Of a DNA stretch of 15,961 nt, positions 1 through 7,338 are shown piece after piece. The stretch is from the NCBI GenBank assembly GCA_049889415.1, contig JBMHDL010000001.1, positions 1 to 15,961 of the forward strand. Reading direction: 5' to 3'. The translations under genes and the position numbers were made by a program. Within the stretch, counting starts at the first letter, position 1. Each line of letters begins with the position of its first letter. Origin of the DNA: JAYQKL01 sp049889415 (GTDB taxonomy: Bacteria; Pseudomonadota; Alphaproteobacteria; RS24). Below the pieces are notes generated by a model. It made no database searches. It was not told the origin of the DNA and saw only the letters and a list, made by a program, of their open reading frames with translations.

Positions 1-1
1 A

Positions 2-250
2 GCCGCCGTGCGGTTGAACGTGGTTGTCCCAGGTCAAACCAATACGCCTTTATATCAAGGGGTTCTAGACCACCCGCTTCTGGGAAAAAATGTAGACAAT
101 ATTAATGTCCCACTTGGGCGCGTCATCGCTCCTGAAGAAATGGCTGAATATATAGAGCTGATGCTTGGCTCCAAAATGCAATGTTTACACGGCAGTGTGT
201 TATGGGCAGATTGCGGTGCTGATGCCGCCGCAAGACCAGACCGCTTTTAA
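2..250 (+). CDS. SDR family oxidoreductase, C-terminal part only
   Basis: This is the last 82 codons of a short-chain dehydrogenase/reductase; the 5' end lies outside the window. The frame is open from the first bases and reads AAVRLNVVVPGQTNTPLYQG. That matches the SDR segment after the catalytic Tyr/Lys helix, where a strand ending in N-x-V-x-PG is followed by the substrate-loop T. The end of the protein (GSVLWADCGADAAARPDRF) matches the usual SDR C-terminus of the type GSVLFVDGGxDAxxRPDxF. The nucleotide-binding and catalytic motifs are not visible, so cofactor and substrate cannot be judged. An in-frame GTG at base 8 falls inside the conserved fold and is not the real start. SDR identity is fairly sure; its role in the neighbouring catabolic genes is inferred from position only. 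Confidence 0.8.
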   Translation, partial: AAVRLNVVVPGQTNTPLYQGVLDHPLLGKNVDNINVPLGRVIAPEEMAEYIELMLGSKMQCLHGSVLWADCGADAAARPDRF

Positions 251-307
251 AGATCATGCTTTTGGATAAGCGATAGTTAAAATCTAAATTCAAAACCTTC
301 AGCTGCC

Positions 308-344
308 TTAGCCATAGGCGGCATTAGCCATAGGCGGCATTAGC
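308..344. repeat. 16-base tandem repeat, 2.3 copies
   Basis: In the 262-base gap between the SDR stop and the MAPEG gene, the 16-base unit TTAGCCATAGGCGGCA occurs twice in perfect tandem (308-323 and 324-339), followed by the first five bases of a third copy. No gene or clear terminator is visible in the rest of this gap. The repeat has no evident coding or regulatory role and is probably a slippage product. Confidence 0.8.
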
Positions 345-512
345 ATGCATCAATCCTTGATTAACCAATTTTATCAATCGGTTGCAACGCGCTTCCAACA
401 ACTAGGCAGGTGACGGATTCGGCGTCTTTTGAAAAATTCCTAACGTATCCGCGTCACCATTGGCTCTCATCCCCGGCGGCATTTCATCTCCCCACCTGCA
501 CTGCAGCGTGCT

Positions 513-902
513 TCAAATGACCAGAAAAAGCGCGCTGACCAAAATCGTGCCGAGCGTCCCCAGCATGGACAGGGGACGGAAAATCATCGGCAGGCGGCGG
601 GACACAATCATTACATAATGCACCACCCGCGACACCAGCAGAACCACCCCCAAGGTCATCAGAGGGCCGTCGCCCAGGCCGTTCAGGTCATTGAGCAGCA
701 ACAGCAGCAGGGCAATCGGCACAGTCTCGATGAAATTGCCGTGCCCGCGGATACGGTTGCGTAATTCCTTGTCCCCGCCATCGCCTAAGCTGATCTTGTT
801 TTTGAACCGGTATCGCCCCACCCGCAGAGTGAAAACCACATGCAGGATCCCGAAAATGGCGGCAAACATCAGCGTTGTCTCAATATGCAAGGATGCGGTC
901 AT
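513..902 (-). CDS. MAPEG family integral membrane protein
   Basis: This gene encodes a 129-residue membrane protein with about four hydrophobic segments (roughly residues 8-28, 59-72, 78-98 and 108-128). The loop R-N-R-I-R-G-H-G-N-F-I-E-T-V-P at about residues 48-62 is the signature of the MAPEG family (microsomal glutathione transferase/eicosanoid enzyme fold), where the Arg and the HGN-x-x-E-x-x-P segment help bind glutathione in the eukaryotic members. Length is normal for bacterial members, whose activity is mostly unknown. The ATG at 902 follows a strong G-rich ribosome binding site (GAGGGGGG, minus strand). The gene diverges from the NTF2-like gene. A glutathione-dependent detoxification role would fit the nearby GST gene, but that is inference. 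Confidence 0.82.
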   Translation of the reverse strand: MTASLHIETTLMFAAIFGILHVVFTLRVGRYRFKNKISLGDGGDKELRNRIRGHGNFIETVPIALLLLLLNDLNGLGDGPLMTLGVVLLVSRVVHYVMIVSRRLPMIFRPLSMLGTLGTILVSALFLVI

Positions 903-1081
903 ACGTCCCCCCTCTATTTATCTGTCAAGTTATCCATGCCGCAGGCGCCGATCAATCCGACACCTGTTTTCAACAGAAAAGCATATTTGCCGCAGAAAAT
1001 CGACGCTGAGGCTCTGGATAAGCGCGCCCGGACTTCTTATAAACAAACCGAACACATCATTTTGCAACTGTGAGGTAAATC

Positions 1082-1555
1082 ATGTCCATAAATGAAGCAG
1101 ACCTTGCCCGGGCACGTCAGGCTTGGGGGGACGCCCTGGTCTCCATTTCCAAGGCCTATGAGACGACCGGCATTGAGGAAGCCAGCGCGGTGGCCGGTAA
1201 TGTGTTGGACACGCTGTACGGTTACGCAATGGGCCCGGTTCTGTTCAAGCCCACTTTGAGCGGCGGCGCCCAAACCTTCCGCCCGACCAGACAAGGGGCG
1301 CTGTCCTATTTTGTCGGCCATAATCCGGAATATCCGCAGGATGGCGGGTTTGGCCTCAAATATTGGCGAGACTTCAGCTCTGAGACGTCCGCCATCTTCA
1401 TGGAAGAAAATATCGCCATGTGGATGGGCTGGGTCACCCTGACCGACAAAGACGGCGACATGGTGAAGGTCGACAAAAGCTGGGGCTATCGCAAAGATGC
1501 TGACGGGGCGCTGAAAATCGTTTTGCACCACTCATCCATACCCTACACGGCCTAG
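1082..1555 (+). CDS. NTF2/SnoaL-like protein
   Basis: The gene encodes 157 residues without membrane segments or signal peptide. The C-terminal part (about residues 115-155) reads as alternating strands: W-M-G-W-V-T-L-T-D, then VDKSWGYRKDADGALKIVLH and HSSIPY. This pattern, with a D-K-x-x-G-Y-x-K-D-x-x-G-x-L-K-I-V-L-H-H-S-S-x-P-Y ending, is typical of a cone-shaped NTF2/SnoaL-like group seen next to catabolic genes in marine proteobacteria. Related folds act as isomerases, dehydratases, cyclases or non-catalytic binding proteins. No catalytic residue can be assigned here. The ATG is preceded by GAGG six bases upstream (1072-1075). It lies just before the P450-Rieske operon but 132 bases separate them, so co-transcription is uncertain. 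Fold call fairly confident; function unknown. Confidence 0.65.
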   Translation: MSINEADLARARQAWGDALVSISKAYETTGIEEASAVAGNVLDTLYGYAMGPVLFKPTLSGGAQTFRPTRQGALSYFVGHNPEYPQDGGFGLKYWRDFSSETSAIFMEENIAMWMGWVTLTDKDGDMVKVDKSWGYRKDADGALKIVLHHSSIPYTA

Positions 1556-1687
1556 AATTCAGGCCCGAACTCTTGAGGCAAAAGTTCTGCCTTTGAACTG
1601 ACAAGACAGTTTTTCTGCCTCAGATTTTTGTTTATTTCCGCAGTGCACTCGTTAAGCTGAAGTAAGACTCAACGGGAGAGGTGCATT

Positions 1688-2941
1688 ATGTCTGAACATA
1701 CGCAGGAATCCGCAACAGCATTCCAGAAACTCTACACACCGCAATCCGAGGAATATCTTCATGATTACCGCGATGTCGTCAATCGGTTGTTTGAAAGCAC
1801 CGATGAACGCATGGGCTGGTATGACCCGTGGCAGGCCTGGATTGTCACCTCGCATGATCTATGCAAGACGATTTTGGCAGATGAGCGCCTGACGCCGGAT
1901 TTCATGAACTGGAAATTCGCTCCGCCCGAAGCGCCCCAGGCAGACAAAAACGATTTCGAGATCATGCTGGACCACAGCCTTTTCCGGCTGGACCGCCTCG
2001 ATCATAGACGGGTTCGCCGTCTGGCCTCCAAGGCATTTTCCATGAGTCAGACCGACAAAATCGTCTCCGGTATCCAGGACATCATCACGGATGTGTTTGA
2101 CGGACTGGCCGGTCAGGATGTTATTGACGTCGCCTCCACCCTTTCAGTGGATATCCCGCGCCGCTCCATCGCCAAGCTGGTCGGTATTCCCCCGGAGCAA
2201 CATGAAATTTTCGACAAGCTCGGCTGGGCCATGGTGCGCTATAACGGCTTCACCACAACGCCGGAGGACCGTGCTGAACTTTTGAAAATCGCCCTTACCG
2301 GTGTCGCCATGCTGCAGGATTTGATTGCCGCACGCCGCGCCGCGCAGGATTGCGGTGATGATTTCATCGGAGTACTGCTGCAGGCGCAGGAAGGTGATGA
2401 CCGCCTCAGTGACTGGGAGGTGCTCGGCATTGTCGCGGCCATGCTCGCCGCCGGAAGCGACACGGCCAGCGACATGCACCCATCTGTACTCTACGCCCTG
2501 CTGGACAATCCGGACCAGTTTGAAAAGCTGAAACAGGATCCCTCCCTGGTTGACAATGCGATTGTCGAGGCGCTGCGGTATGAAGCCTTCGGTAAGACCG
2601 GTCTGCACCGCTATGCGCTGGAGGATGTCGAATTTGAGGGCATCACCGTAAAGCGTGGCGAACAGATCATCATTGCCGGACAGGCGGCCGGGCTGGACCC
2701 GGAGCAATGGGACAATCCGCAGGACTTTGACATCAGCCGCGACCTCAACGGCCATATCGTTTTCGGCACCGGTGCTCATGTCTGCGCCGGTCTGTTTCTG
2801 GCAAAATCACAGGCCCGTTTGATGTTGCATGAATTCATGAAACGCTATCCAAATGCGGAACTTCAGGAAAAACCGACCCGTGATATTGAGCATTATAATG
2901 CGCGCCACATCACCAAATTGCTGGTCAAGACCAACGCCTGA
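1688..2941 (+). CDS. Cytochrome P450
   Basis: This 417-residue soluble protein is a bacterial class I type P450 that should insert one oxygen atom into an organic substrate using electrons from a ferredoxin and its reductase. The heme-binding loop F359-G-T-G-A-H-V-C366-A-G has C366 as the thiolate ligand. The K-helix E294-A-L-R297 pairs with the later R308. The I-helix has the oxygen-activating AGSDT (255-259) with the acid-alcohol pair D258/T259. The C-helix segment DHRRVRRLASKAF (105-117) matches the usual heme-propionate contact region. Length is standard. The ATG is preceded by GGAGAGG six bases upstream. The Rieske oxygenase gene starts 24 bases after the stop, so the two are almost surely co-transcribed. 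No ferredoxin or ferredoxin reductase gene is in the window, so the redox partner must be elsewhere. The CYP family and substrate cannot be named from reading alone. Confidence 0.95.
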   Translation: MSEHTQESATAFQKLYTPQSEEYLHDYRDVVNRLFESTDERMGWYDPWQAWIVTSHDLCKTILADERLTPDFMNWKFAPPEAPQADKNDFEIMLDHSLFRLDRLDHRRVRRLASKAFSMSQTDKIVSGIQDIITDVFDGLAGQDVIDVASTLSVDIPRRSIAKLVGIPPEQHEIFDKLGWAMVRYNGFTTTPEDRAELLKIALTGVAMLQDLIAARRAAQDCGDDFIGVLLQAQEGDDRLSDWEVLGIVAAMLAAGSDTASDMHPSVLYALLDNPDQFEKLKQDPSLVDNAIVEALRYEAFGKTGLHRYALEDVEFEGITVKRGEQIIIAGQAAGLDPEQWDNPQDFDISRDLNGHIVFGTGAHVCAGLFLAKSQARLMLHEFMKRYPNAELQEKPTRDIEHYNARHITKLLVKTNA

Positions 2942-2965
2942 CCTGAAGCAGCGACGGAGCTAGTC

Positions 2966-4084
2966 ATGAACCGGCAGAGCGTGACTGCACTGAACCGTCG
3001 TTTACTCGACGCCTTTTTGAAACAGCAAAGTGAAGGTGCCGTTCAAGAGCGTCATGTGCCGGCGGATGTGTTTTTCGATCCCGTGCGGTTCCAACAGGAA
3101 AAAGAGGCCCTGTTCCGCAACACACCGCAACCCGTCGCTTTTTCCGCGGAAATCCCAGATGCAAACAGTTTTCTTGCCATTGAGGTCATGGATGTTCCGG
3201 TCGTTTTGACACGCAATCAAGAAGGCGTGCTGAAAGCGTTTCTCAATGCCTGCCCGCATCGCGGTGGCAAAATCGCCGACGGCGCCGGCCGGAAAAAACT
3301 GCTGACCTGCGAATTTCACGGCTGGTCCTTCAGCCCAGACGGGGATTTAATCGCACGCCCGCAGGAGGAGTGCTTCACCTCGCCTAAATCCGAACTTGGC
3401 CTGACCGAACTGCCGGTATCCGAAGATAGCGGCATTGTCATATTAGGGCTGGACCTTTCTGTCCGGGTTGATCCGGCACAGGCCGGATATGAACCGATTG
3501 CGGATGAGCTCAGCCTGTATGATTTGAAACAATATAAAATACTTGACCGACGCACTTATGAGGTCGCTGCCAATTGGAAGCTGATCAATGATCTGAGCCT
3601 TGAAAGCTATCATTTTGATGTGCTGCACCGTGACAGTGTGGCGACGGTTCTCTCTGGCTATTCGGTTTTTGACACCTATGGGCAATGCAGCCGCTGGGCG
3701 TTTCCATGGCTGACGATTGAACGGCTTGCCGAGCTTGATGAAACAGACTGGCCGGATCAGCTGGAAGGCTCATGCACCTATACGCTGTTTCCCGGCGTGA
3801 TGGTGATTGTAAATGCATCCGGTGCGCAAATGATCCGGGCTGAACCGGGAATGAGCCCGGGTCAGACCAAGGTCAGCTTTGTTGGGCTTGCTCACCCCGA
3901 TATGGATGCGACGGAGGCCAGACAGGGGTTTGAGTTCGGTGGCAAGGTTTTTGTCGAGGAAGACCTGCAGGCGGCGGAAAACTGCCAAAAGGGGTTGGAG
4001 GCATCGCAACGTGACCTGATCATCGGCACCAATGAGCCTTTGCTGCAATTCTGGCATGAGCTGTGGGCCAGCCAGATACGCTAA
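2966..4084 (+). CDS. Rieske non-heme iron oxygenase, alpha subunit
   Basis: A 372-residue oxygenase subunit for hydroxylation or demethylation of an organic substrate. The N-terminal Rieske domain has C96-P-H98-R-G-G and C115-E-F-H118-G-W, which bind the [2Fe-2S] cluster. The C-terminal domain carries N203-W-K..., then E213-S-Y-H216-F-D-V-L-H221. H216, H221 and probably D333 (in V-E-E-D-L) form the mononuclear iron site. The position three residues before the first iron His, usually the bridging Asp, is Glu (E213). The ATG has GGAG six bases upstream and follows the P450 gene by 24 bases. No beta subunit, ferredoxin or reductase is adjacent, which suggests a homo-oligomeric alpha-only enzyme with a distant reductase. 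The gene ends 28 bases from the convergent hxlR stop. Family certain; substrate unknown. Confidence 0.95.
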   Translation: MNRQSVTALNRRLLDAFLKQQSEGAVQERHVPADVFFDPVRFQQEKEALFRNTPQPVAFSAEIPDANSFLAIEVMDVPVVLTRNQEGVLKAFLNACPHRGGKIADGAGRKKLLTCEFHGWSFSPDGDLIARPQEECFTSPKSELGLTELPVSEDSGIVILGLDLSVRVDPAQAGYEPIADELSLYDLKQYKILDRRTYEVAANWKLINDLSLESYHFDVLHRDSVATVLSGYSVFDTYGQCSRWAFPWLTIERLAELDETDWPDQLEGSCTYTLFPGVMVIVNASGAQMIRAEPGMSPGQTKVSFVGLAHPDMDATEARQGFEFGGKVFVEEDLQAAENCQKGLEASQRDLIIGTNEPLLQFWHELWASQIR

Positions 4085-4112
4085 TTAATTTGCCCCAATC
4101 GTGAGATGAGGA

Positions 4113-4601
4113 TCAATCAGATGCAAAAGCCGCTTGCAGACGTGCGCGCAAATGCTCGGAAGCGTCCCCGCCGGCCATCAGTTGCGTATCTGCAGTCTCA
4201 ATAATTTCACCTTGAGTATCAACCGCGCAAATGCGGTCAATGGGTTTGCCTGAAATCCGGCTGACACCGCTGACGACATCGCCGTCCACCACATGCTGTT
4301 TGCTCCAGTGTAACATGGCGACAATGACCGGCCACAAGTCACGACCTTTTTCGGTGAGGCTGTAATCCGCCGCGCGCTTGTCATCGGCATATGTCTTTCG
4401 TTCCAAGATACCGGCCTGCACCAATCTTGAGAGGCGGTCCGACAAGACCGCGCGTGAAATGCCCAATTGACTGCGAAAAGCTTCAAACCGGCTATTGCCA
4501 TACATGACCTCACGAATGACCAGCAAGGTCCACCAGTCACCGATTTCATCCAGGGCCCGCGCCAGGGGGCACTCATGATCAGAAAATCTTACTTTGCTCA
4601 T
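4113..4601 (-). CDS. HxlR-family transcriptional regulator
   Basis: A 162-residue winged helix-turn-helix regulator. The start C11-P-L-A-R-A-L-D-E-I-G-D-W-W-T-L-L-V-I-R is the HxlR signature: a conserved Cys, then helix 1 with the G-D-x-W-T-L-L-I motif. The recognition region F-R-S-Q-L-G-I-S-R-A-V-L-S-D-R-L follows (about 42-57), and the wing ends near S-L-T-E-K-G-R-D-L (81-89). In studied HxlR proteins the equivalent Cys can sense electrophiles such as quinones or aldehydes. Whether C11 does so here is inference. A longer in-frame start at 4736 would run through the divergent promoter and into the GST gene, so the ATG at 4601, which begins the conserved domain, was chosen; only a weak GGAA precedes it. 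It diverges from the GST gene across a 100-base gap that holds a promoter and a perfect inverted repeat, so it probably controls that operon and itself. Confidence 0.92.
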   Translation of the reverse strand: MSKVRFSDHECPLARALDEIGDWWTLLVIREVMYGNSRFEAFRSQLGISRAVLSDRLSRLVQAGILERKTYADDKRAADYSLTEKGRDLWPVIVAMLHWSKQHVVDGDVVSGVSRISGKPIDRICAVDTQGEIIETADTQLMAGGDASEHLRARLQAAFASD

Positions 4602-4602
4602 T

Positions 4603-4631
4603 TTGACTTTACTTTTCCGGATTTGTATAAT
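4603..4631 (+). promoter_or_regulatory. Sigma70-type promoter of the GST operon
   Basis: TTGACT (4603-4608) and a perfect TATAAT (4626-4631) are separated by exactly 17 bases on the plus strand. The start point is predicted near 4638, giving a leader of about 64 bases before the GST ATG at 4702. This is the best sigma70-like promoter found in the window. Assignment is by consensus matching only. Confidence 0.75.
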
Positions 4632-4632
4632 A

Positions 4633-4649
4633 AGTCTGTTTAACAGACT
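4633..4649. promoter_or_regulatory. Perfect 17-base inverted repeat, probable HxlR operator
   Basis: AGTCTGTTTAACAGACT has two perfect 8-base arms around one central base. It begins one base after the TATAAT of the GST-operon promoter and covers the predicted transcription start, so a bound dimer would block transcription. HxlR proteins bind as dimers to short inverted repeats in their divergent promoters, so the adjacent regulator is the obvious ligand. Binding itself is inference. Confidence 0.72.
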
Positions 4650-4701
4650 ATTTGTTTTTTGCAAAGTCAAAATCGCAAATGCTTTGGGGGCAACTGATAT
4701 A

Positions 4702-5349
4702 ATGATTACCTTGTGGGGAGCCGGTACGACACGCACCTTCCGTCCAATATGGATGGCGGAGGAATTGGGGCTGGACTATGAGTTGCACCCGATCGGTCCG
4801 CGCACCGGCGAAACCCAAACGCCTGACTACACAGCGCTGACCCGCAAACAAAAAGTACCTTTTCTGGTCGATGGTGACATAAAACTCTCGGAGAGCCTGA
4901 CCATTTGCCGTTATCTGCGCGAAGCCTATCAAGCCGAAAATGTGTATCTGCCCCAACAGCTTGAAGACCGCACCAAGGAAGATGAATGGTGCAATTACAT
5001 ATATGGAGAAATTGACGAGACCGGACTTTATGTCATCCGCAGACATGGGGATTTGAGCGATATTTATGGCGCCGCACCCGATGTTGTTTCCGTCACGCAG
5101 GCCTATGTCCTCAAACATCTGGGTGTAATCGCACAGGCCATGATCGGGCGGGACAGTGTCATGAAAGGTGGCTTTGGAGTGGCTGACATCGTGCTGATGT
5201 CGTGTCTCGACTGGGCCAAGTTCTATGGCCTTGATCTACCACAGGAACTGACGCCCTATCATAAATGCATTTCAGAACGACCGGCTTTTCAAAAAGCCAT
5301 GACAATCAATTACGGCACATTAGCGGAGGCAATCAATGGGACCACTTGA
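4702..5349 (+). CDS. Glutathione S-transferase-like protein
   Basis: A 215-residue cytosolic GST-fold protein. The N-terminal thioredoxin-like domain has Thr residues near the first turn (T9/T10 in W-G-A-G-T-T-R-T), where the catalytic Ser, Cys or Thr often sits, then the cis-proline V52-P53, and the glutathione gamma-glutamyl-binding pair E64-S65. The helical C-terminal domain carries G-F-G-V-A-D162-I-V-L, the conserved folding (N-capping) motif. The longer frame from 4594 would begin upstream of the promoter and overlap the hxlR start, so the ATG at 4702, with a G-rich stretch at 4686-4690, was chosen. It is the first gene of the operon, and its last 14 bases overlap the CoA-transferase start. 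Possible roles are glutathione conjugation, dehalogenation, ether cleavage or isomerisation of a pathway intermediate; the sequence does not decide between them. Confidence 0.88.
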   Translation: MITLWGAGTTRTFRPIWMAEELGLDYELHPIGPRTGETQTPDYTALTRKQKVPFLVDGDIKLSESLTICRYLREAYQAENVYLPQQLEDRTKEDEWCNYIYGEIDETGLYVIRRHGDLSDIYGAAPDVVSVTQAYVLKHLGVIAQAMIGRDSVMKGGFGVADIVLMSCLDWAKFYGLDLPQELTPYHKCISERPAFQKAMTINYGTLAEAINGTT

Positions 5350-6523
5350 AGGAATTAAAGTGCTTGATCTCACAAGCATGGTATCCGGCCCTATGGGGGC
5401 CATGATGCTGGCCGACCAAGGTGCGGACGTGATCAAGGTTGAACCAATGCATGGTGAGCAGTTGCGTCACATGGCGCCACCGCACCAGGGGGTCAACGCC
5501 CCGTTTTACAGTTGTAATCGCGGCAAAAGATCCCTTGCTCTGGATTTGAAGTCGGAAGAGGGCAAAAAGGTTTTGATGCAACTCGTTGAGGAGGCTGACG
5601 TCTTCATGCAGAATTTCAGGCCCGGCGCGATTGAACGCATGGGATTTGGTGAAGCCGTTTTGCGCGCAATCAATGACAGGCTGATATATGTGTCCATCAG
5701 CGGTTTTGGTGAAAAAGGGCCCTATGCACAGTCCCGGGTCTATGACCCCGTGATACAGGCCCTGTCCGGAGCCACTGATATTCAGGCGGACAGAACCAGC
5801 GGGCGTCCGCAAATGTTCCGTATCATCATTGCCGACAAGGTGACTTCGCTGACAGCGGCCCAAGCTGTCTCTTCAGCGCTTTATGCGCGGGAGAAATCTG
5901 GCACAGGGCAGCACATCCGCCTGTCCATGCTCGACACCATGCTGTCTTTTTTCTGGCCAGAGGGGATGGCCGGCATGGTCTATGATGAACAGGAGTTTGA
6001 TGTCCGCAAACTTCAGGGCACACAAGACCTCATTTACAAGGCCAAAGACCGCTTCATCACCGCGGGGGCTGTTTCTGATGCAGAGTGGGCCGGCATGTGC
6101 CGCGCCCTGAAACGAGAGGATTGGCTGGAGGATGAGCGCTTCAGTACCTCACAAGGGCGCATGATGAATGCCCAGGCGCGGAAAGCCATGACGGCCGAAG
6201 AAATTGAAAAATGGGACAGCGAAGAATTGCTTGTCCGATTTCAGGAAGAAGGTGTGCCCAGCGCGCCTCTGCTGGAACGGACAGAATTGTTGCACCATGA
6301 GCAAATACTCGCAAACAACTCCATTGACCGCACCGTTTATGAGCCTTTTGGCGAAGTCCGTCAGGCACGCCCGGCAGCCCAATTTGACAAGACACCGAGT
6401 GAAATTGCCCGGCCGGCCCCAAGGCTTGGAGAACATACGCGCGAAATCCTCGATCATCTGGGCTACGATGAGGGAAACATTGATGACATGATTGCCGAGA
6501 AGACAATCCTTTCATCCGAATAG
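5336..6523 (+). CDS. Family III CoA-transferase (CaiB/BaiF type)
   Basis: A 395-residue enzyme that would move CoA between acyl-CoA and a free acid, or racemise a 2-methylacyl-CoA. The N-terminus P-L-E-G-I-K-V-L-D-L-T with G-A-D-V-I-K-V-E-P (29-37) is the family signature. It continues with N-R-G-K-R-S-L-A-L-D (61-70), a G-F-G-E-K-G-P-Y loop (123-130), Y-D-P-V-I-Q-A-L-S-G (136-145) and the likely catalytic Asp D167 in I-A-D-K-V-T-S-L. The segment S-G-T-G-Q-H-I-R-L-S-M-L-D (188-200) is also characteristic. Length is normal. GGAGG lies six bases before the ATG, and the start overlaps the GST stop by 14 bases, which suggests coupled translation. The SDR gene follows after 12 bases. It implies that a carboxylic acid intermediate is activated as a CoA ester in this pathway. 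The acid is unknown. Confidence 0.93.
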   Translation: MGPLEGIKVLDLTSMVSGPMGAMMLADQGADVIKVEPMHGEQLRHMAPPHQGVNAPFYSCNRGKRSLALDLKSEEGKKVLMQLVEEADVFMQNFRPGAIERMGFGEAVLRAINDRLIYVSISGFGEKGPYAQSRVYDPVIQALSGATDIQADRTSGRPQMFRIIIADKVTSLTAAQAVSSALYAREKSGTGQHIRLSMLDTMLSFFWPEGMAGMVYDEQEFDVRKLQGTQDLIYKAKDRFITAGAVSDAEWAGMCRALKREDWLEDERFSTSQGRMMNAQARKAMTAEEIEKWDSEELLVRFQEEGVPSAPLLERTELLHHEQILANNSIDRTVYEPFGEVRQARPAAQFDKTPSEIARPAPRLGEHTREILDHLGYDEGNIDDMIAEKTILSSE

Positions 6524-6535
6524 GAGAATGATGGA

Positions 6536-7315
6536 ATGAATACACAAAAACCTGTTTGTCTGGTCATCGGCGCCGGGGCCGGCATTGGCGGCAATGTCGG
6601 CAAGAAATTCGCTATGAATGGCTATCATGCTGTATTGGCGCGCCGCAGTGACAAGGACGGTCTCGACACACTCGTTGCCGACATCGAGGAGTCCGGCGGC
6701 AGCGCGACCGGACGCTTACTGAATGTTGTGGAAGAGGACAGCATTGAAAACCTGGTTGCAGATATTGAACAGACCCTTGGCCCGATTGAGGTGGTGTTGT
6801 TCAACCTCGGCGCGCAAATCGGCAATCGTGCACTGGACGACACATCAGTCAAAACCTTCACACTGGGCTGGCAAATGGCGACTTTGGCGTTGTTCCGTCT
6901 GGCCAAGGCGGTTTTCCCGCAAATGGTGGCGCGTGGCGGCGGCACTTTGCTGGTCACATCAGCAACGGCGTCGGTGCGCGGCAATGCCGGTCAGCACTCG
7001 CATGCCGCGGCGATGGGCGCGCGCCGCATGCTGTGCCAGACCCTGAATGCCGAATATGCCGCGCAAAACATTCATGTGGCCCATATTTTGGTCGACGGCG
7101 CGGTGGATGCACCAGATACGCTCGGCAAGATGCTTGGCCCGGATATGTTCCAGAAACTGCGCGAAAGCCGGGGGCTTGAGCATGACGGCCTGTTGCTGCC
7201 GGAGAAAATGGCGGAGACCTATTTCCACATAGCCCAACAACACCGCTCGGCCTGGACGCATGAGCTGGACTTGCGGGCCTATTCCGACCTCGCATGGTGG
7301 AACCATGCCCCGTAA
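6536..7315 (+). CDS. Atypical SDR protein lacking the YxxxK catalytic pair
   Basis: A 259-residue Rossmann-fold protein of the SDR superfamily. The dinucleotide loop G12-A-G-A-G-I-G-G is intact, and R36-R37 after the second strand suggests NADP(H) preference. The NNAG motif is altered to F-N-L-G-A (89-93), and S142 or S145 stands at the catalytic Ser position. Where YxxxK is expected, the protein has H156-A-A-A-M160, so both the Tyr and the Lys are missing. A related SDR subgroup has Phe-x-x-x-Lys at this place; here even the Lys is lost. The later V-A-H-I-L-V-D-G-A-V (181-190) matches that subgroup. It sits 12 bases after the CoA-transferase and 23 bases before the dioxygenase, with AGGAG nine bases upstream of the ATG. 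It may be a non-classical reductase or a non-catalytic partner; activity cannot be assumed. Confidence 0.85.
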   Translation: MNTQKPVCLVIGAGAGIGGNVGKKFAMNGYHAVLARRSDKDGLDTLVADIEESGGSATGRLLNVVEEDSIENLVADIEQTLGPIEVVLFNLGAQIGNRALDDTSVKTFTLGWQMATLALFRLAKAVFPQMVARGGGTLLVTSATASVRGNAGQHSHAAAMGARRMLCQTLNAEYAAQNIHVAHILVDGAVDAPDTLGKMLGPDMFQKLRESRGLEHDGLLLPEKMAETYFHIAQQHRSAWTHELDLRAYSDLAWWNHAP

Positions 7316-7338
7316 AGCAAACTAACCAGGAGGCGAAT

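Noticed and set aside
923..928. TTGACA on the minus strand as the -35 box of the MAPEG gene.
   Set aside because: A -10 box at normal spacing would fall on the start codon, and none is seen there.
964..976. Inverted repeat CTGTT-TTC-AACAG between the MAPEG and NTF2-like genes, resembling the core of the hxlR palindrome.
   Set aside because: The arms are only five bases and the spacing differs (three bases against one), so a second HxlR site is not supported.
1576..1592. AGGCA/TGCCT hairpin after the NTF2-like gene as a terminator.
   Set aside because: The stem is five bases and no T run follows it directly, so it is too weak to call.
4594..4701. Longer in-frame N-termini for the GST (from 4594) and for HxlR (to 4736).
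   Set aside because: Both would cover the divergent promoter and the inverted repeat, and the added residues are unlike either family. Starts at 4702 and 4601 begin the conserved domains.
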